Shown piece by piece: positions 37,014-46,952 of a stretch of 64,000 nucleotides of DNA. Position numbers and translations under genes: made by a program. Below the pieces are notes generated by a model. It was not told the origin of the DNA, did no database searches, and saw only the letters and a program-made list of their open reading frames with translations. Source of the DNA: Flavobacterium panacis (lineage in GTDB: Bacteria; Bacteroidota; Bacteroidia; Flavobacteriales; Flavobacteriaceae); the NCBI RefSeq assembly GCF_024649945.1, contig NZ_JANKMS010000006.1, positions 307,704 through 371,703 on the forward strand. The letters are read 5' to 3'. Numbering within the stretch: the stretch's first letter is position 1; the number at the start of each line of letters is the position of its first letter.

Positions 37014-37398
37014 GGGATTTTTCTAGAATAAGTATAAAGATAGGAATTACACCCAAACAATTGCTTTTTGTTTGGCATAAGAAAATCTACGGCTTACAAA
37101 CCACCAAAAATGAATGCTTTTGAAGATATGTTCTAGGTACTCCTTCATATCGGTGCTGTGGAATCAAGATCTGGTTTTTATTTGCTGTTTTCATGAAAGT
37201 GTGCTCATTTAATGGTGTTGTCATTGCTTATTTTTGGAAGATTTATGAATCTTTGGCAGCAATCACTCTTTGTTTTTCTTACAGGAATGTCATCCGGACT
37301 ATGTACATTGTCAAAAGCGGTATATCATAATGATAAAGCAACAAAATACTTTTGAATCGGAATTCTGGAAAGCAGATTTAAAATCACAACAATACCAT
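37014..37398. other. Divergent intergenic region before bioB
   Basis: Between the frameshifted AraC-type gene and bioB. A TATTTTTG box at 37229-37236 matches the flavobacterial -7 element, but no TTG lies at the right distance. The bioB frame is open back to 37270, with an alternative ATG at 37330. No operator palindrome or biotin-repressor site recognised. Confidence 0.4.
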
Positions 37399-38388
37399 AT
37401 GAAGAAACAAACAAGACATGATTGGAGTAGACAGGAGATTCAGGATATTTATGATATGCCTTTACTTGAATTGGTTTACCAGGCGGCAAGTGTGCACCGT
37501 GAGTGGCACAAACCTTCGGAAATACAGGTATGTACGCTACTTTCGGTAAAAACGGGAGGATGTCCGGAGGACTGTTCTTATTGTGGTCAGGCAGCCCGTT
37601 ATCATACCGATATAAAAGTACAGGCGCTTCTCTCGACAGAGGCGGTGCTGGAACATGCTCAGAAAGCAAAAGAAAGCGGCTCATCGCGTTTTTGCATGGC
37701 TGCGGCATGGCGGGAGGTGCGTAACAACAAGGATTTTGACCGTATTATAGAAATGGTGAAAGGTGTGAATAGTCTTGGATTGGAGGTTTGCTGTACTTTA
37801 GGGATGCTTACCGAAGAACAGGCCATCCGTCTGCAGCAGGCAGGCCTTCATGCCTACAATCATAATCTGGATACCTCGGAAAGTTATTATGACGAGATCA
37901 TCAGTACCCGTAGCTTTGATGAACGGCTTGGGACGATCAACAATGTCAGGAAAGCCGGTATTACGGTTTGTTCAGGAGGCATCATCGGCCTAGGGGAGAC
38001 CCCGGCTGACCGGGTTTGCATGCTGGCAACTTTGGCCAGGATGCCGATTCACCCTGAGTCCGTTCCGGTCAATGCATTGGCACGGGTCAAGGGAACACCA
38101 TTGGAGAACAATCCCAAAGTACCTCTCTGGGATATGGTCCGAATGATTGCGACGGCACGTATCGTAATGCCGGCCTCGATGGTACGCCTGAGTGCAGGAC
38201 GCATTGAAATGACCGAAGAGGAGCAGGCATGGTGTTTTATGGCGGGTGCAAATTCCATTTTTACAGGAGAGCGTGAAACTTTATTGGTGACGCCGAATCC
38301 AGGGATTTCACAGGATATGCTGATGTTTCAGAATCTTGGACTTGGACCTTTGGTTACAGGGAAAGACAGTATCGGCAGATCGGTTTGA
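37399..38388 (+). CDS. bioB: Biotin synthase
   Basis: 329 residues from ATG 37399. A radical-SAM enzyme that inserts sulfur into dethiobiotin, the last step of biotin synthesis. The 4Fe-4S motif is complete (C55, C59, C62 in [12 protein letters not shown]), with the BioB segments [16 protein letters not shown] and the Arg of MVRLSAGR that ligates the 2Fe-2S cluster. Two earlier in-frame starts (37270, 37330) would add 43 or 23 residues not usual for the family. No other biotin genes are adjacent, so it is either an isolated sole copy or an extra one. Confidence 0.94.
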   Translation: MKKQTRHDWSRQEIQDIYDMPLLELVYQAASVHREWHKPSEIQVCTLLSVKTGGCPEDCSYCGQAARYHTDIKVQALLSTEAVLEHAQKAKESGSSRFCMAAAWREVRNNKDFDRIIEMVKGVNSLGLEVCCTLGMLTEEQAIRLQQAGLHAYNHNLDTSESYYDEIISTRSFDERLGTINNVRKAGITVCSGGIIGLGETPADRVCMLATLARMPIHPESVPVNALARVKGTPLENNPKVPLWDMVRMIATARIVMPASMVRLSAGRIEMTEEEQAWCFMAGANSIFTGERETLLVTPNPGISQDMLMFQNLGLGPLVTGKDSIGRSV

Positions 38389-38888
38389 TTCTTTGAACAG
38401 AAGCCGTAGAGATTTTAATTGTAATTATTTGCAGGTATCCATTGAATCTTTAAGTGGCGGAATCGGCAAGATAGAATATGTCTGGCTACATTTCGCCTAG
38501 CTCCAAATCATACGGAATTGGAAGGGACTGGGAAATTATGGTCGTAACCGATCTTAAATGTTTTCTCACTGTCCAGAAGTTCTTACTGACAGGATTCAGA
38601 AAGTTCGTTTCTGATGATAACGCCGGCATTTTTCCCAATACTTCCCCAGAGAGCTGGTGAAGGGTAAAGGTTCATGAGTTGAGCATATTGCTTTGCGGTC
38701 TGTTTTTCTTTTGCATTCCTTTTGAGCAGTCGACCTAAGCTGGGTATACTCAAATTGTGATATAGATTTCCTATTGAGAAGAGAAGAGGGATTTAATTTC
38801 AGGCATTTTGTATAATGGAACAATAAATAATTAGATTTGCCTAAAATTAGCAAAGGCCTTTTTAAGTAATGCAAAAGTTGTTTTTTCC
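38389..38888. other. Gap without a gene
   Basis: 500 bases between bioB and the histidine kinase. Short open frames on both strands (for example 38478-38660 plus, 38596-38874 minus) show no motif, signal or start context. I see no terminator or repeat of note. Confidence 0.4.
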
Positions 38889-40787
38889 ATGGACAGATTG
38901 AAATATATCCTTTTTACAGTTGTGATTGTCTTTTTTTGCCATACTGTTGAAATACAGTCCCAGACAAGGGAAATAAGAAAACTGCAGAAAAGTCTCAAGT
39001 CTACAACAGATAAGAGACGGCTGGCGGATCAATACAACAGACTGGCCATGCTTTCCCAAATGCGTTTCAGGGATTCCTGCCAGTACTATTCGGCAAAGGC
39101 ACTGAAAATATCATATGACATCGATTATCCCAAAGGGATTGCCGATGCGCTGAACTGCCAGGGGATTTACTACCTGTCGCTCAACAATTATCTTTCCGCA
39201 AAATACTTCAATGATGCCCTGGCGATCTATAAAGAGTTGGGGGATGACGAAAACCAGGCACAGCTTTTAATGAATATGGGCGTGCTGATGTTTATAGACA
39301 ACAACCGAGGCGAAGCTAGGAAATATATCTACAGTGCCTATGACAAAATAAAGCGGACGGGAAAGGATTCGATACAGTCCATCATTCTGAGCGACATCCT
39401 GACCATCGATGCTGATCTGACCGATGAAAAGAGAAATGAAATTTTCAGCAAGGGATTGGCAACAGCTGAAAAGTACAGGGATTATCCGATGATAATTTCC
39501 TATCAGAACAACTTGGGCACACAGCTCTACAACAGCGGCAAAAAACTTGAAGGGGTGCGGGTTCTGGAAAAATCGCTAAGTCTGGCGGAGCGGGAGGGCA
39601 GCGAATACATCAAGGTCTCCGCCTATATGACGCTGGGTGAAATGATGCTGGATCTGGGAAGATTCAGGGAAGGGATAGCATATTATCAACTGGGCATGAA
39701 AAGCTCTGAGAAGTTCGGTTATACAGAACGTTATCTTGCCTTTTCGGAAAGGCTTTATAATTTCTACAAGGAAAGGAACGATACGGGGAATGCCTTCAAA
39801 TATGCCGCGCTGCTTTTGTCCAAACAAAATGAGTATGCGCAGGCGGTAAAAAAATCGGGGTACAATTATCTGGACTATGTGTCAAGGGAGTCGCTTTTGT
39901 CAAAGACAAAGGCCCGTTACGAAACGCAGAAAAAACTGGGGCTGCTTCTTGGAGGACTTGCCCTGGCGATGCTGCTTGTAGTGTTTTTTCTTTGGCAGGC
40001 CTTGAAAAACAGGAAAAAATTCCTTAAGGCGGAGCATGAACTCCATCTGGCATCCCTGGAAAGAAATCGTGAACTTGAAATTTCGGAAGATTTCAATACC
40101 ATGCTGATCTCCATACTGGCCCACGATATCCGGGAGCCTTTCTCCAATATAGAGATGATCAGCCGTTTTGCTGATCAGGGACATATTGATTCCAGGGAAG
40201 AGTTCAAGGAAGTTTTGAATGAACTCAATAAAATAACCCTTCAGGGAACCAGTTTCATGGACGGTATCCTATTGTGGATCAAATCCAGAAAGCACAATTT
40301 CAATCTCTACAAAGCGAACGTGAATGCGGATTTGATTTTCAGAGAAGCCAATGTTTTTTTTGAGCATAGGCAGAAGGATAAGGGAATTACGGTTTTATGG
40401 GATCTGCCAGTGGATTTTATCTTTTATGCGCCCAGGGAGATCGCACTTTTTATATTCAGGAACCTGCTCAACAACGCTACAAAATACACCCCGGCAGGGG
40501 GTAGGATCTCGATCAGTGCCTCTAGGGAAAAACAAAGGACCGTATTCAGGGTAGGCAATACCGGAAAAGGCCTGAGCAGGGAGGTACTGGATTCACTGTT
40601 TGATCTGAATTCTGGATCATTGCCGGAATCCATCAACGGCGGGGCGGGGGTCGCACTGAAGATCAGTCAGGAGATGATGCAGAAGATAGGTGGCGTCATG
40701 TGGGCTGAAAGCACCCTGGAGATGGAAACCATATTCTTTGCCGCCTTTGAAGAAAGAAAGGAAGGGTCAAAAGGTTTTGATTTATGA
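38889..40787 (+). CDS. TPR-containing sensor histidine kinase
   Basis: 632 residues. Signal-like N-terminus (YILFTVVIVFFCHTVEIQS), a periplasmic helical-repeat domain of TPR type about 30-320 (ADALNCQGIYYLSLNNYLSA, QAQLLMNMGVLMF, VSAYMTLGEMMLDLGRF), a single membrane helix about 352-370 (GLLLGGLALAMLLVVFFLW), then the kinase with His412 in LAHDIREPFSN, N box RNLLNNATKYT and a degenerate G2 region (NGGAGVALKI). Orphan: no response-regulator gene is adjacent. Common in Bacteroidetes, signal unknown. Confidence 0.9.
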   Translation: MDRLKYILFTVVIVFFCHTVEIQSQTREIRKLQKSLKSTTDKRRLADQYNRLAMLSQMRFRDSCQYYSAKALKISYDIDYPKGIADALNCQGIYYLSLNNYLSAKYFNDALAIYKELGDDENQAQLLMNMGVLMFIDNNRGEARKYIYSAYDKIKRTGKDSIQSIILSDILTIDADLTDEKRNEIFSKGLATAEKYRDYPMIISYQNNLGTQLYNSGKKLEGVRVLEKSLSLAEREGSEYIKVSAYMTLGEMMLDLGRFREGIAYYQLGMKSSEKFGYTERYLAFSERLYNFYKERNDTGNAFKYAALLLSKQNEYAQAVKKSGYNYLDYVSRESLLSKTKARYETQKKLGLLLGGLALAMLLVVFFLWQALKNRKKFLKAEHELHLASLERNRELEISEDFNTMLISILAHDIREPFSNIEMISRFADQGHIDSREEFKEVLNELNKITLQGTSFMDGILLWIKSRKHNFNLYKANVNADLIFREANVFFEHRQKDKGITVLWDLPVDFIFYAPREIALFIFRNLLNNATKYTPAGGRISISASREKQRTVFRVGNTGKGLSREVLDSLFDLNSGSLPESINGGAGVALKISQEMMQKIGGVMWAESTLEMETIFFAAFEERKEGSKGFDL

Positions 40788-41049
40788 TTTGTTGAAGGGT
40801 ATCCAATGGAGGCGGACAGTGTTCTCCCGTATCGATTTGATGCCGGTGATTTGCGTTGTAATAATTTTTGAAATTGCTACGTTTATAAATTAACGGCCCG
40901 GTGATCAATCAGGATCTGTTCCTAATTTATAAGGTTTTTGCAATTACGTTGCCTGGCCCATATTATTTTTTTAAATTTTCAATACAATCATTATAAGCCG
41001 ATTCCCTTTATCAGGCCCGTCCTGCCATTGGATTTAATACTATACGCAA

Positions 41050-41640
41050 ATGGAGAAAGATGTCAAAGAGCAGATAAGGCTGCTTATGCTCAGTTATATA
41101 GAACTTGATGATTCCGAATGGAGGTACTGCAGCAGTATGCTGAAAGTGAAGAAAGTCCATAAAAAAGAGATTGTCCTTACTCAGAATACCATCTGCAGGA
41201 ATATTTATTTTGTAGTGGAGGGGCTGCTCAGGGTTTATTTCATCGATCAGTTCGGAAAGGAAAACACGTTTCATTTTGCTGCCGAAAATACCTTTGGAAC
41301 CGATTATGAAAGTTTTTTGAAACAGAGCCCCGCCCATTATGCCATACAGGCCTTGGAGGATACGATCGTTGTGGAGATCTCGTTGGAGATGCACGAGAAC
41401 CTCTACAAAAAACTCAGGTACGGGGAAAGGCTGGGAAGATTGATCGCAGAGGATTATTTTTTTATTTTCAATGATAAGATAAAAGCGATCTACGGGCAGA
41501 CCCCTCTTCAGCGATACAATGCCATGAATGAAAAGTTTCCCAAAATCCTTCAGCGTGTATCCCAGCACCATATCGCCTCCTATCTCAACATCACTTCAGT
41601 ACATTTAAGCAGATTAAAAAACAGCAGCACCTTGTTGTAG
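41050..41640 (+). CDS. Crp/Fnr-family transcriptional regulator
   Basis: 196 residues. Cyclic-nucleotide-binding-type beta-roll (VLTQNTICRNIYFVVEGLLR, NTFHFAAENTFGTDYESFLK), the long central helix (AEDYFFIFNDKIKAIYGQTP) and a C-terminal winged HTH (VSQHHIASYLNITSVHLSRL). The length is usual for the Bacteroidetes subgroup, which often does not bind cAMP. The phosphate-binding arginine of true CRP is not evident. Stands alone, so its target is probably elsewhere. Confidence 0.9.
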   Translation: MEKDVKEQIRLLMLSYIELDDSEWRYCSSMLKVKKVHKKEIVLTQNTICRNIYFVVEGLLRVYFIDQFGKENTFHFAAENTFGTDYESFLKQSPAHYAIQALEDTIVVEISLEMHENLYKKLRYGERLGRLIAEDYFFIFNDKIKAIYGQTPLQRYNAMNEKFPKILQRVSQHHIASYLNITSVHLSRLKNSSTLL

Positions 41641-41878
41641 GAAGCAAAATGATAACATATGTTATCGGTTAAAATATTTTTAACGTTTTTCTTTGTTTTT
41701 AAGATTTATGAGAATATTCACAAGCCGTCTGCAGAAGGTGGGGAAAAGCTGTATGGGAAGTTTTGATTTTTGCTTTTTTCAGGTCGCTCTGGTAGTCTTT
41801 CACTAATTATCCACCGACCGGATCCGTAGTATGTTTTCCCATGACACTGATACAAGGGATGGCGTTTTGTTTAAATAC

Positions 41879-42274
41879 ATGAAAAAAATGAGGACAACGG
41901 CCAGCATATACAATAATATCAAGAATATCAGGGAATTCAGGAATCTGACCCAGGACCATATGGCTCATGAATTGGGTATCACCCAAACGGCCTACAGTAA
42001 GATCGAGAAAGGCAAAACCGCCCTGAGTCTTGATAAACTGGAGCGGATTGCCGAAATACTCGGTTTCAATCTGCCGTTCATCATTAATTTCGATCCTGAA
42101 GGCTGTCTCAAAAGTGTCAAGGAAGTTAAAAGTGATGGGAAGGCCGGGCCGGCGGATCAAAACGGGATGATGATCAAGCTTTATCAGGACAAGGCCACGC
42201 TTCTGGAGCAGCTGCTACGGAATTCAGAGTCTGAACTGGCCTTCTACAAAAGGAAATACGGTCCGTTGTATTAG
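41879..42274 (+). CDS. XRE-family helix-turn-helix regulator
   Basis: 131 residues from ATG 41879; the frame is open back to an ATG at 41831, but those 16 residues are not family-like. HTH about 17-70 (IREFRNLTQDHMAHELGITQ, TAYSKIEKGKTALSLDKLER) followed by a short C-terminal helical stretch (LYQDKATLLEQLLRNSESEL) that may dimerise. Single-domain regulators of this kind are frequent on mobile DNA. The next genes are a frame-disrupted lipoprotein and a small unknown. Confidence 0.85.
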   Translation: MKKMRTTASIYNNIKNIREFRNLTQDHMAHELGITQTAYSKIEKGKTALSLDKLERIAEILGFNLPFIINFDPEGCLKSVKEVKSDGKAGPADQNGMMIKLYQDKATLLEQLLRNSESELAFYKRKYGPLY

Positions 42275-42383
42275 GACATCAAAAAGGAAGTAGCTCAAGG
42301 TTTGTGTAATGCGATGGCTAGGTTTGTAAATAAATGCCTAAATTTATCTTGCCTGTAACTGGATACTCAAAAAAATATTGGAA

Positions 42384-42976
42384 ATGACAAACCTGTTTCG
42401 CAAAAAAAACAGCCAGTTTATTTTATGCCCTTGCCATCCTTTTGGTTTGTATGGACTGTTCCTCGCTGGTGAGCAACTCAAAGGTCCATGCACTGACGAC
42501 CGATTACTGCAAAACCAATGTAATGTACAGTGACAATGCCCTGCGGACATCGGTTGCCGCACAGGACAGCATCCTGCTTGGGGAATTTCAGCTACCATGA
42601 CTTTCTGCTTCTTAAGGACATCGGGCTCGTTGTGCCGGTACTGGAGTATCTGAAGGTGGTAGACAGCCAGGAAAAAATGGCGGCAAGACAAAAGGTAATC
42701 ACCCAATATCTGCTTTTTACAACGGAAGTCGAAGCAGTTGCCGCAGAGTTGGACTGCAACGGTGAACGAATCGACCAGCTTGCCGGATATGTCGATAATC
42801 TGAATTCCAAATTCCAGCTGCGTTTGACGGTAGGATCGATACTACTGGGGGCGGCGACTTCTATAACTGCAGCCACCGTGAAAAATGATAAGCTCAACAA
42901 TACCCTCAGTATTTTGTGTGGAGCAGGAACAGGGGTTTTGGGATTCATGCCCCTGAATCCCAAGGGAAAAAAGTGA
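42384..42976 (+). pseudogene. Lipoprotein gene with two frameshifts
   Basis: Three frames must be joined to read one protein. From ATG 42384 the first frame gives MTNLFRKK. After the run of eight A (42402-42409) the next frame gives a lipoprotein signal (LFYALAILLVCMDCSS) and continues to about 42590. The third frame continues as SYHDFLLLKDIGLVVPVLEY to a stop at 42976, with a hydrophobic segment near the end (VGSILLGAATSITAAT). The pieces join without overlap, so this is one gene of about 195 residues broken by two single-base changes, or a sequence with two errors. Family not recognised. Confidence 0.65.
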
Positions 42977-43290
42977 TGATCAACAGGAAGCGTAATATGC
43001 TGGGGGCGATCTGGCATAAAAACAATACCCAGCTGTATCCCACTTCTGTCTGGAATGTTCTTTGCGATAGAAAATTCAGTAATTCGGATGGATTGTTGAT
43101 GATTGAAACAATAAAGTCAAGGTGGCTCCAATATGGACTTGATGGAGAACAGGGAAATCCTCTGGAGATTCTCTATTTTGGCAGGGGAGGGCTTTATACT
43201 GCGGAGGACCTGCATAGGACCGCTGATATGTATAATGAGCTGCAGTCTACTGTCAGGTCGATCCAACAGGATTTGAGAAGTCTGATGTAG
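42976..43290 (+). CDS. Hypothetical protein, coupled to or continuing the lipoprotein
   Basis: 104 residues from ATG 42976, which overlaps the preceding stop in the arrangement TGATG. Visible: AIWHKNNTQLYPTSVWNVL, WLQYGLDGEQGNPLEI and a helical C-terminus (MYNELQSTVRSIQQDLRSL). It could be a separate, translationally coupled gene. Alternatively, one A missing from the run at 42967-42972 would fuse it to the protein before it (reading KGKKVMINRKR). I cannot decide between these. Function unknown. Confidence 0.5.
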   Translation: MINRKRNMLGAIWHKNNTQLYPTSVWNVLCDRKFSNSDGLLMIETIKSRWLQYGLDGEQGNPLEILYFGRGGLYTAEDLHRTADMYNELQSTVRSIQQDLRSLM

Positions 43291-43372
43291 GAGTTGAACA
43301 ACCTCTGAATCCTATAAGGAGCATGTTGATCTGTTTTTTTTATGCAGTTATTTTTCACTGTTTTTTTGGAAT

Positions 43373-43984
43373 TCAGCTTTTGCTCGGATAGGCATTTGCA
43401 ATTAGTACTGAAGGGTTGTCCCCTATTGTCTTTCCCGATACGATTACAAATTTAACGGGCATCTTTGGAGACAGAATGGAAAGATAGCCGTTCTGATATG
43501 AAATCTGCAATGGACAGTCACTGGGAAAGTTGGCGATATCATAGTAATTTCCAGTTTTATTAACTGATACCAGGACCTCATTTTCTTCAGGAATATCAAT
43601 AATGAAACGACTACTTTGATCAAGTGTTACCTCAAGTACGATCATCGTTCGGTTAGGCAAGATTTTTGATTTCACATTCCTAAATTTTCCTGACAGCACC
43701 CTTACCATTGAATCATTATTTCTATAAACAGGTATAAGTTCCTTGTCGCCAGTTAAAAACATGCCTTCCCTAATCTTTTCATCTAGTAGCCTATTGACAG
43801 TACGAATAATATTTTCAGCAGTATGCTGGTAGTTTATTTTTTTATCAACCTGAGCCAATCCATACTGTGTGAAATAAAATGAAATCCCGCTGTGGTGGAA
43901 AATACCTTGGACCTTATGAGATGAAGTGATAAAGACTTCCATGATCCTGTCTTTAAAAGTATATGCTGTTATGTTGGGATCCAT
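43373..43984 (-). CDS. Hypothetical protein
   Basis: 203 residues, not recognised. Beta-rich by pattern in the C-terminal half (TMIVLEVTLDQSSRFIIDI, EVLVSVNKTGNYYDIANF, PVKFVIVSGKTIG), with a helical stretch about 55-75. No signal peptide or membrane segment. It has a normal ATG start and no overlapping competitor frame. Upstream lies a perfect 10-bp hairpin (44058-44082). Confidence 0.6.
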   Translation of the reverse strand: MDPNITAYTFKDRIMEVFITSSHKVQGIFHHSGISFYFTQYGLAQVDKKINYQHTAENIIRTVNRLLDEKIREGMFLTGDKELIPVYRNNDSMVRVLSGKFRNVKSKILPNRTMIVLEVTLDQSSRFIIDIPEENEVLVSVNKTGNYYDIANFPSDCPLQISYQNGYLSILSPKMPVKFVIVSGKTIGDNPSVLIANAYPSKS

Positions 43985-44418
43985 GGGTATTAGTCTTAGG
44001 CAGGTGAATTAAAACAGAAACAATCAATATAGATCCGATATTTGTCAAGAGTTGGATTAAAGCCTGCTTGACGCAGGCTTTACAGGCTAACTTAACTCCC
44101 TTAAAGAATTCATGTAATAAAATAAGGATAAATCTGTATTCAAATAATTTCAGCTTTTGAATTAGAAATGAGACCGGCAATTGTCAAAGAAGAATAAAGT
44201 GTTTTTAAACTCCCTGATATCTCTAAGCTAAATTCTTTGATCATTATTTGTGGTAAAAGTAATTTCTTCGCAAAAAAGCTGCAATAGTTAATTATAACCA
44301 CATTGGGTTGCTTTATAAATAGTGGATCAATTCTCAACTGTTTGGAAGATTTGAACATTCATTTGTAAATGCAATCGGTCTGCATGATTTTGATTGCATT
44401 TTTATGTACTGATTTGCA
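43985..44418. other. Intergenic region upstream of the receptor operon
   Basis: No gene. A perfect 10-bp inverted repeat TAAAGCCTGC-TTGAC-GCAGGCTTTA at 44058-44082 has no T run, so it is not a standard terminator. Short minus-strand frames (43953-44180, 44140-44358) have no support. Confidence 0.4.
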
Positions 44419-44450
44419 ATTGGTCAAGAGGTTTGAACCATTGGTCAAGA
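44419..44450 (+). promoter_or_regulatory. Two perfect direct repeats, candidate LytTR operator
   Basis: ATTGGTCAAGA occurs at 44419-44429 and again at 44440-44450, identical over 11 bases with starts exactly 21 bp apart (two helical turns). LytTR-domain regulators are known to bind pairs of roughly 9-bp direct repeats with about 12-bp spacing, that is a 21-bp period. The operon downstream encodes a LytTR regulator. The repeats end about 28 bases before the -7 box. Confidence 0.5.
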
Positions 44451-44477
44451 AAGTTTCCTGCAGTAAGAAGGTCCTTA

Positions 44478-44485
44478 TAGTTTTG
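44478..44485 (+). promoter_or_regulatory. Candidate -7 promoter element of the receptor operon
   Basis: TAGTTTTG fits the flavobacterial TAnnTTTG box perfectly, 28 bases before the ATG. No TTG lies at the correct -33 distance, which fits a promoter that needs an activator bound at the repeats just upstream. Confidence 0.5.
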
Positions 44486-44513
44486 CCCTCACTAGTTATA
44501 ATACAAGTAAGAT

Positions 44514-46934
44514 ATGAAGTTAAAACAAATAATGCTGTACGCATTACTATTTTTTATGGCGGCAGGGATGAAGGCCCAGATAAAAATTTCTGGCAAGACA
44601 ATTTATAATCAAAAGCCTCTCTCGGGGGTAAGTGTGGTTCTTCTGAGGGAAAATTCGACCTATGTAACGGATACAGAAACAGATTCATCAGGTATTTATG
44701 CTCTTGGAAACATTAAATCGGGAAATTACAAGCTTTTATTTTCACTGATAGGTTTTGATAAAAAAATAGTAGATGTAAAAGTGCTTTCAGAAGACTTAAA
44801 GATGCAAGAAGTAGATTTGGAAATGGAAACTTTTGATATGGATGGGGTTACTGTTACATCAAAGAGGTCTGGTTTTAAAGTGGAACCGGGAAAAACCACT
44901 GTTACGCTCTCATCTACTACTTTAGGATCAGATGGTTCTCTTTTGAATGCACTTGGAAAAATTCCGGGTTTATTGATTTTGAATGATGGAACGGTGCTTT
45001 TAAACGGACAAGCGGGCGCAAATGTGATGATTGATGGAAAGCCGACCTATCTAACGGGAGAAAACTTATTGAATCTACTTCGTGCCATGCCAAGCAGTGC
45101 CGTTGACAAAATCGAAATGGTTTCGAACCCTTCAGCCCAATATGATGCAGGAGGTACCAGCGGATTTATAAATATCAAAAAGAAACAAAAAACAGCTATA
45201 GGATCAAATCTTAATCTTTCATCCAATATAGAAGTAGGAAAATATGTGAGACAAAAACAGGGATTTTCTTTGCAGTTGCATAGAAATAAGTACTCATTTT
45301 TCACAAATTATTCGTTTAACAGTGGGCAGGATTTTATCAAAGTCAATTCTTGGCGAGAATATCTCAAGACAAAAACGGAAGACATGAACCCTGCCATTCT
45401 GAATATGGATGCAGACAGGAGATTCAAATCAAATTCGCATTATTTCAAAACTGGAGTAGAATATCAATTATCGGAAAAATTAATTCTAAATATGGATGTT
45501 TTTGGTAACTGGTTTGAAAGAAATAAAAATGAGATAGCTTTATCAGAATTTTATCAAAACTCGGGCTTTCGAGATTTTTCACTTCATACCGGAAATCTGC
45601 AACATTCAAATCATAAGAATCTGGGGGCAGGAACGAGCATTTTGTACAAATTCAGCCCTAAGATAAAATGGGAGAATATATTCAATTTTCTTGTTTTTGA
45701 TCAGAGTGAGAATTTGGATCAGAAAAGTACAATGTATCGAGCGACAATACCTGATTCTCAAAATTTTCTATTGGGAAAAATGAAAGGAAACATCAAAATA
45801 ACAAATCTTCAATCCGATCTGGATTTTAATGTATCCGATAAATTTACTTTTAACTCCGGTATCAGATACTCGTCGATTCATATCGATAATAATGCATTGT
45901 ACAATTCGTTGGAATCAGATCAATGGTTTGAGGATAAAAAACTAAGCAGCCAATTTTTTTACAATGAAAATATCCTGGCAGGTTATCTGCAGTCAAATCA
46001 AAAATGGTCGGAACGCTTTAGCACCCAAGCGGGACTTCGCCTAGAAATTACAGATTCTCAAGCGCGTTACCTTGCAAGTGACAGAGATTCTACACTTGTC
46101 AGGACTTATGAGCAACTTTTTCCGACTTTTTCGGTAAATTATATTCTTGCAGATAGACACACTCTGACCTTTCAGTACGGAAGACGCATTGTTCGTCCCA
46201 ATTACAGAGATCTCAATCCTTTCACAGAAGTAAATGACCGTTATCTTCAAGAGAGGGGAAATACAGCCTTAAGGCCTGAGCTGGTGAATAATCTGGAAGC
46301 CTCATGGATCATAAAATCGCAATATGTATTTAGCATGTTTTACAGCAGTAGAAAAAATCCTATAACAAAAAGCTACCTCAGTGAGCCTGAAAGTGATATT
46401 ACCGTCGTTATGCCTTTAAATCTTTCACAAAGTGATACATTTGGATTAAGGACAGGACTTAATAATATTAAAGCAACTAATTGGTGGACATTGCATCTAA
46501 ACGGCTCTTTGACTTACAAAGAATTCCACTGGCTTGAAATGGGCATTTTATATCATAATAATCTTTGGACGCCAGCATTTCAATTTAATAATCAATTTAC
46601 CCTACATGACAAATGGGGCGCTGAAATAACCGGATACTATAATGGTACAATGGCTGAGGGACAGGCACAAATTGGTTCGATAGGTGCTGTGTCAATAGCA
46701 GCACGTAAAAGTTTTTTTGAAAACAAGTTAAATTGTTATGTCTATATCAATGATGTTTTTTTGACTAATATGCAAAATATCAGTCTATACAACAGTGTTA
46801 TTGCTGGATTTTACAAAGAACGCAGAGACAGCCGTATGGCAGGACTTACCATTTCGTGGAAGTTCGATTCTGGAAGTTCATCAAAAACGATGCGAAAAAT
46901 TGAAAATATGGAAGAAAGTAAACGTATCAATTAG
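44514..46934 (+). CDS. TonB-dependent-receptor-like outer-membrane beta-barrel protein
   Basis: 806 residues. Signal peptide about 1-21 (MLYALLFFMAAGMKA), an N-terminal carboxypeptidase-regulatory-like domain (ISGKTIYNQKPLSGVSVVLL, about 24-105), a plug-like domain (GSLLNALGKIPGLLIL, SAQYDAGGTSGFINIK), then a barrel (OMP-beta-brl-3 type) through about residue 790. It lacks the SusC signature and no SusD follows. Ligand unknown; peptide or metal uptake, or signalling, are all possible. It is followed 18 bases later by a LytS-type kinase, then a LytTR regulator, all on one strand. Confidence 0.9.
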   Translation: MKLKQIMLYALLFFMAAGMKAQIKISGKTIYNQKPLSGVSVVLLRENSTYVTDTETDSSGIYALGNIKSGNYKLLFSLIGFDKKIVDVKVLSEDLKMQEVDLEMETFDMDGVTVTSKRSGFKVEPGKTTVTLSSTTLGSDGSLLNALGKIPGLLILNDGTVLLNGQAGANVMIDGKPTYLTGENLLNLLRAMPSSAVDKIEMVSNPSAQYDAGGTSGFINIKKKQKTAIGSNLNLSSNIEVGKYVRQKQGFSLQLHRNKYSFFTNYSFNSGQDFIKVNSWREYLKTKTEDMNPAILNMDADRRFKSNSHYFKTGVEYQLSEKLILNMDVFGNWFERNKNEIALSEFYQNSGFRDFSLHTGNLQHSNHKNLGAGTSILYKFSPKIKWENIFNFLVFDQSENLDQKSTMYRATIPDSQNFLLGKMKGNIKITNLQSDLDFNVSDKFTFNSGIRYSSIHIDNNALYNSLESDQWFEDKKLSSQFFYNENILAGYLQSNQKWSERFSTQAGLRLEITDSQARYLASDRDSTLVRTYEQLFPTFSVNYILADRHTLTFQYGRRIVRPNYRDLNPFTEVNDRYLQERGNTALRPELVNNLEASWIIKSQYVFSMFYSSRKNPITKSYLSEPESDITVVMPLNLSQSDTFGLRTGLNNIKATNWWTLHLNGSLTYKEFHWLEMGILYHNNLWTPAFQFNNQFTLHDKWGAEITGYYNGTMAEGQAQIGSIGAVSIAARKSFFENKLNCYVYINDVFLTNMQNISLYNSVIAGFYKERRDSRMAGLTISWKFDSGSSSKTMRKIENMEESKRIN

Positions 46935-46952
46935 TAAATTAGGACCGGCAAG

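Noticed and set aside
40900..41571. Minus-strand open frame (186 codons) opposite the Crp-type gene
   Set aside because: Antisense to a gene with clear family domains.
42592..43017. Minus-strand open frame over the broken lipoprotein gene
   Set aside because: The plus-strand pieces carry a lipoprotein signal and join coherently; the minus frame has no motif.
44058..44082. Perfect hairpin as a terminator
   Set aside because: No T run on either strand after the stem; kept only as an unexplained inverted repeat.
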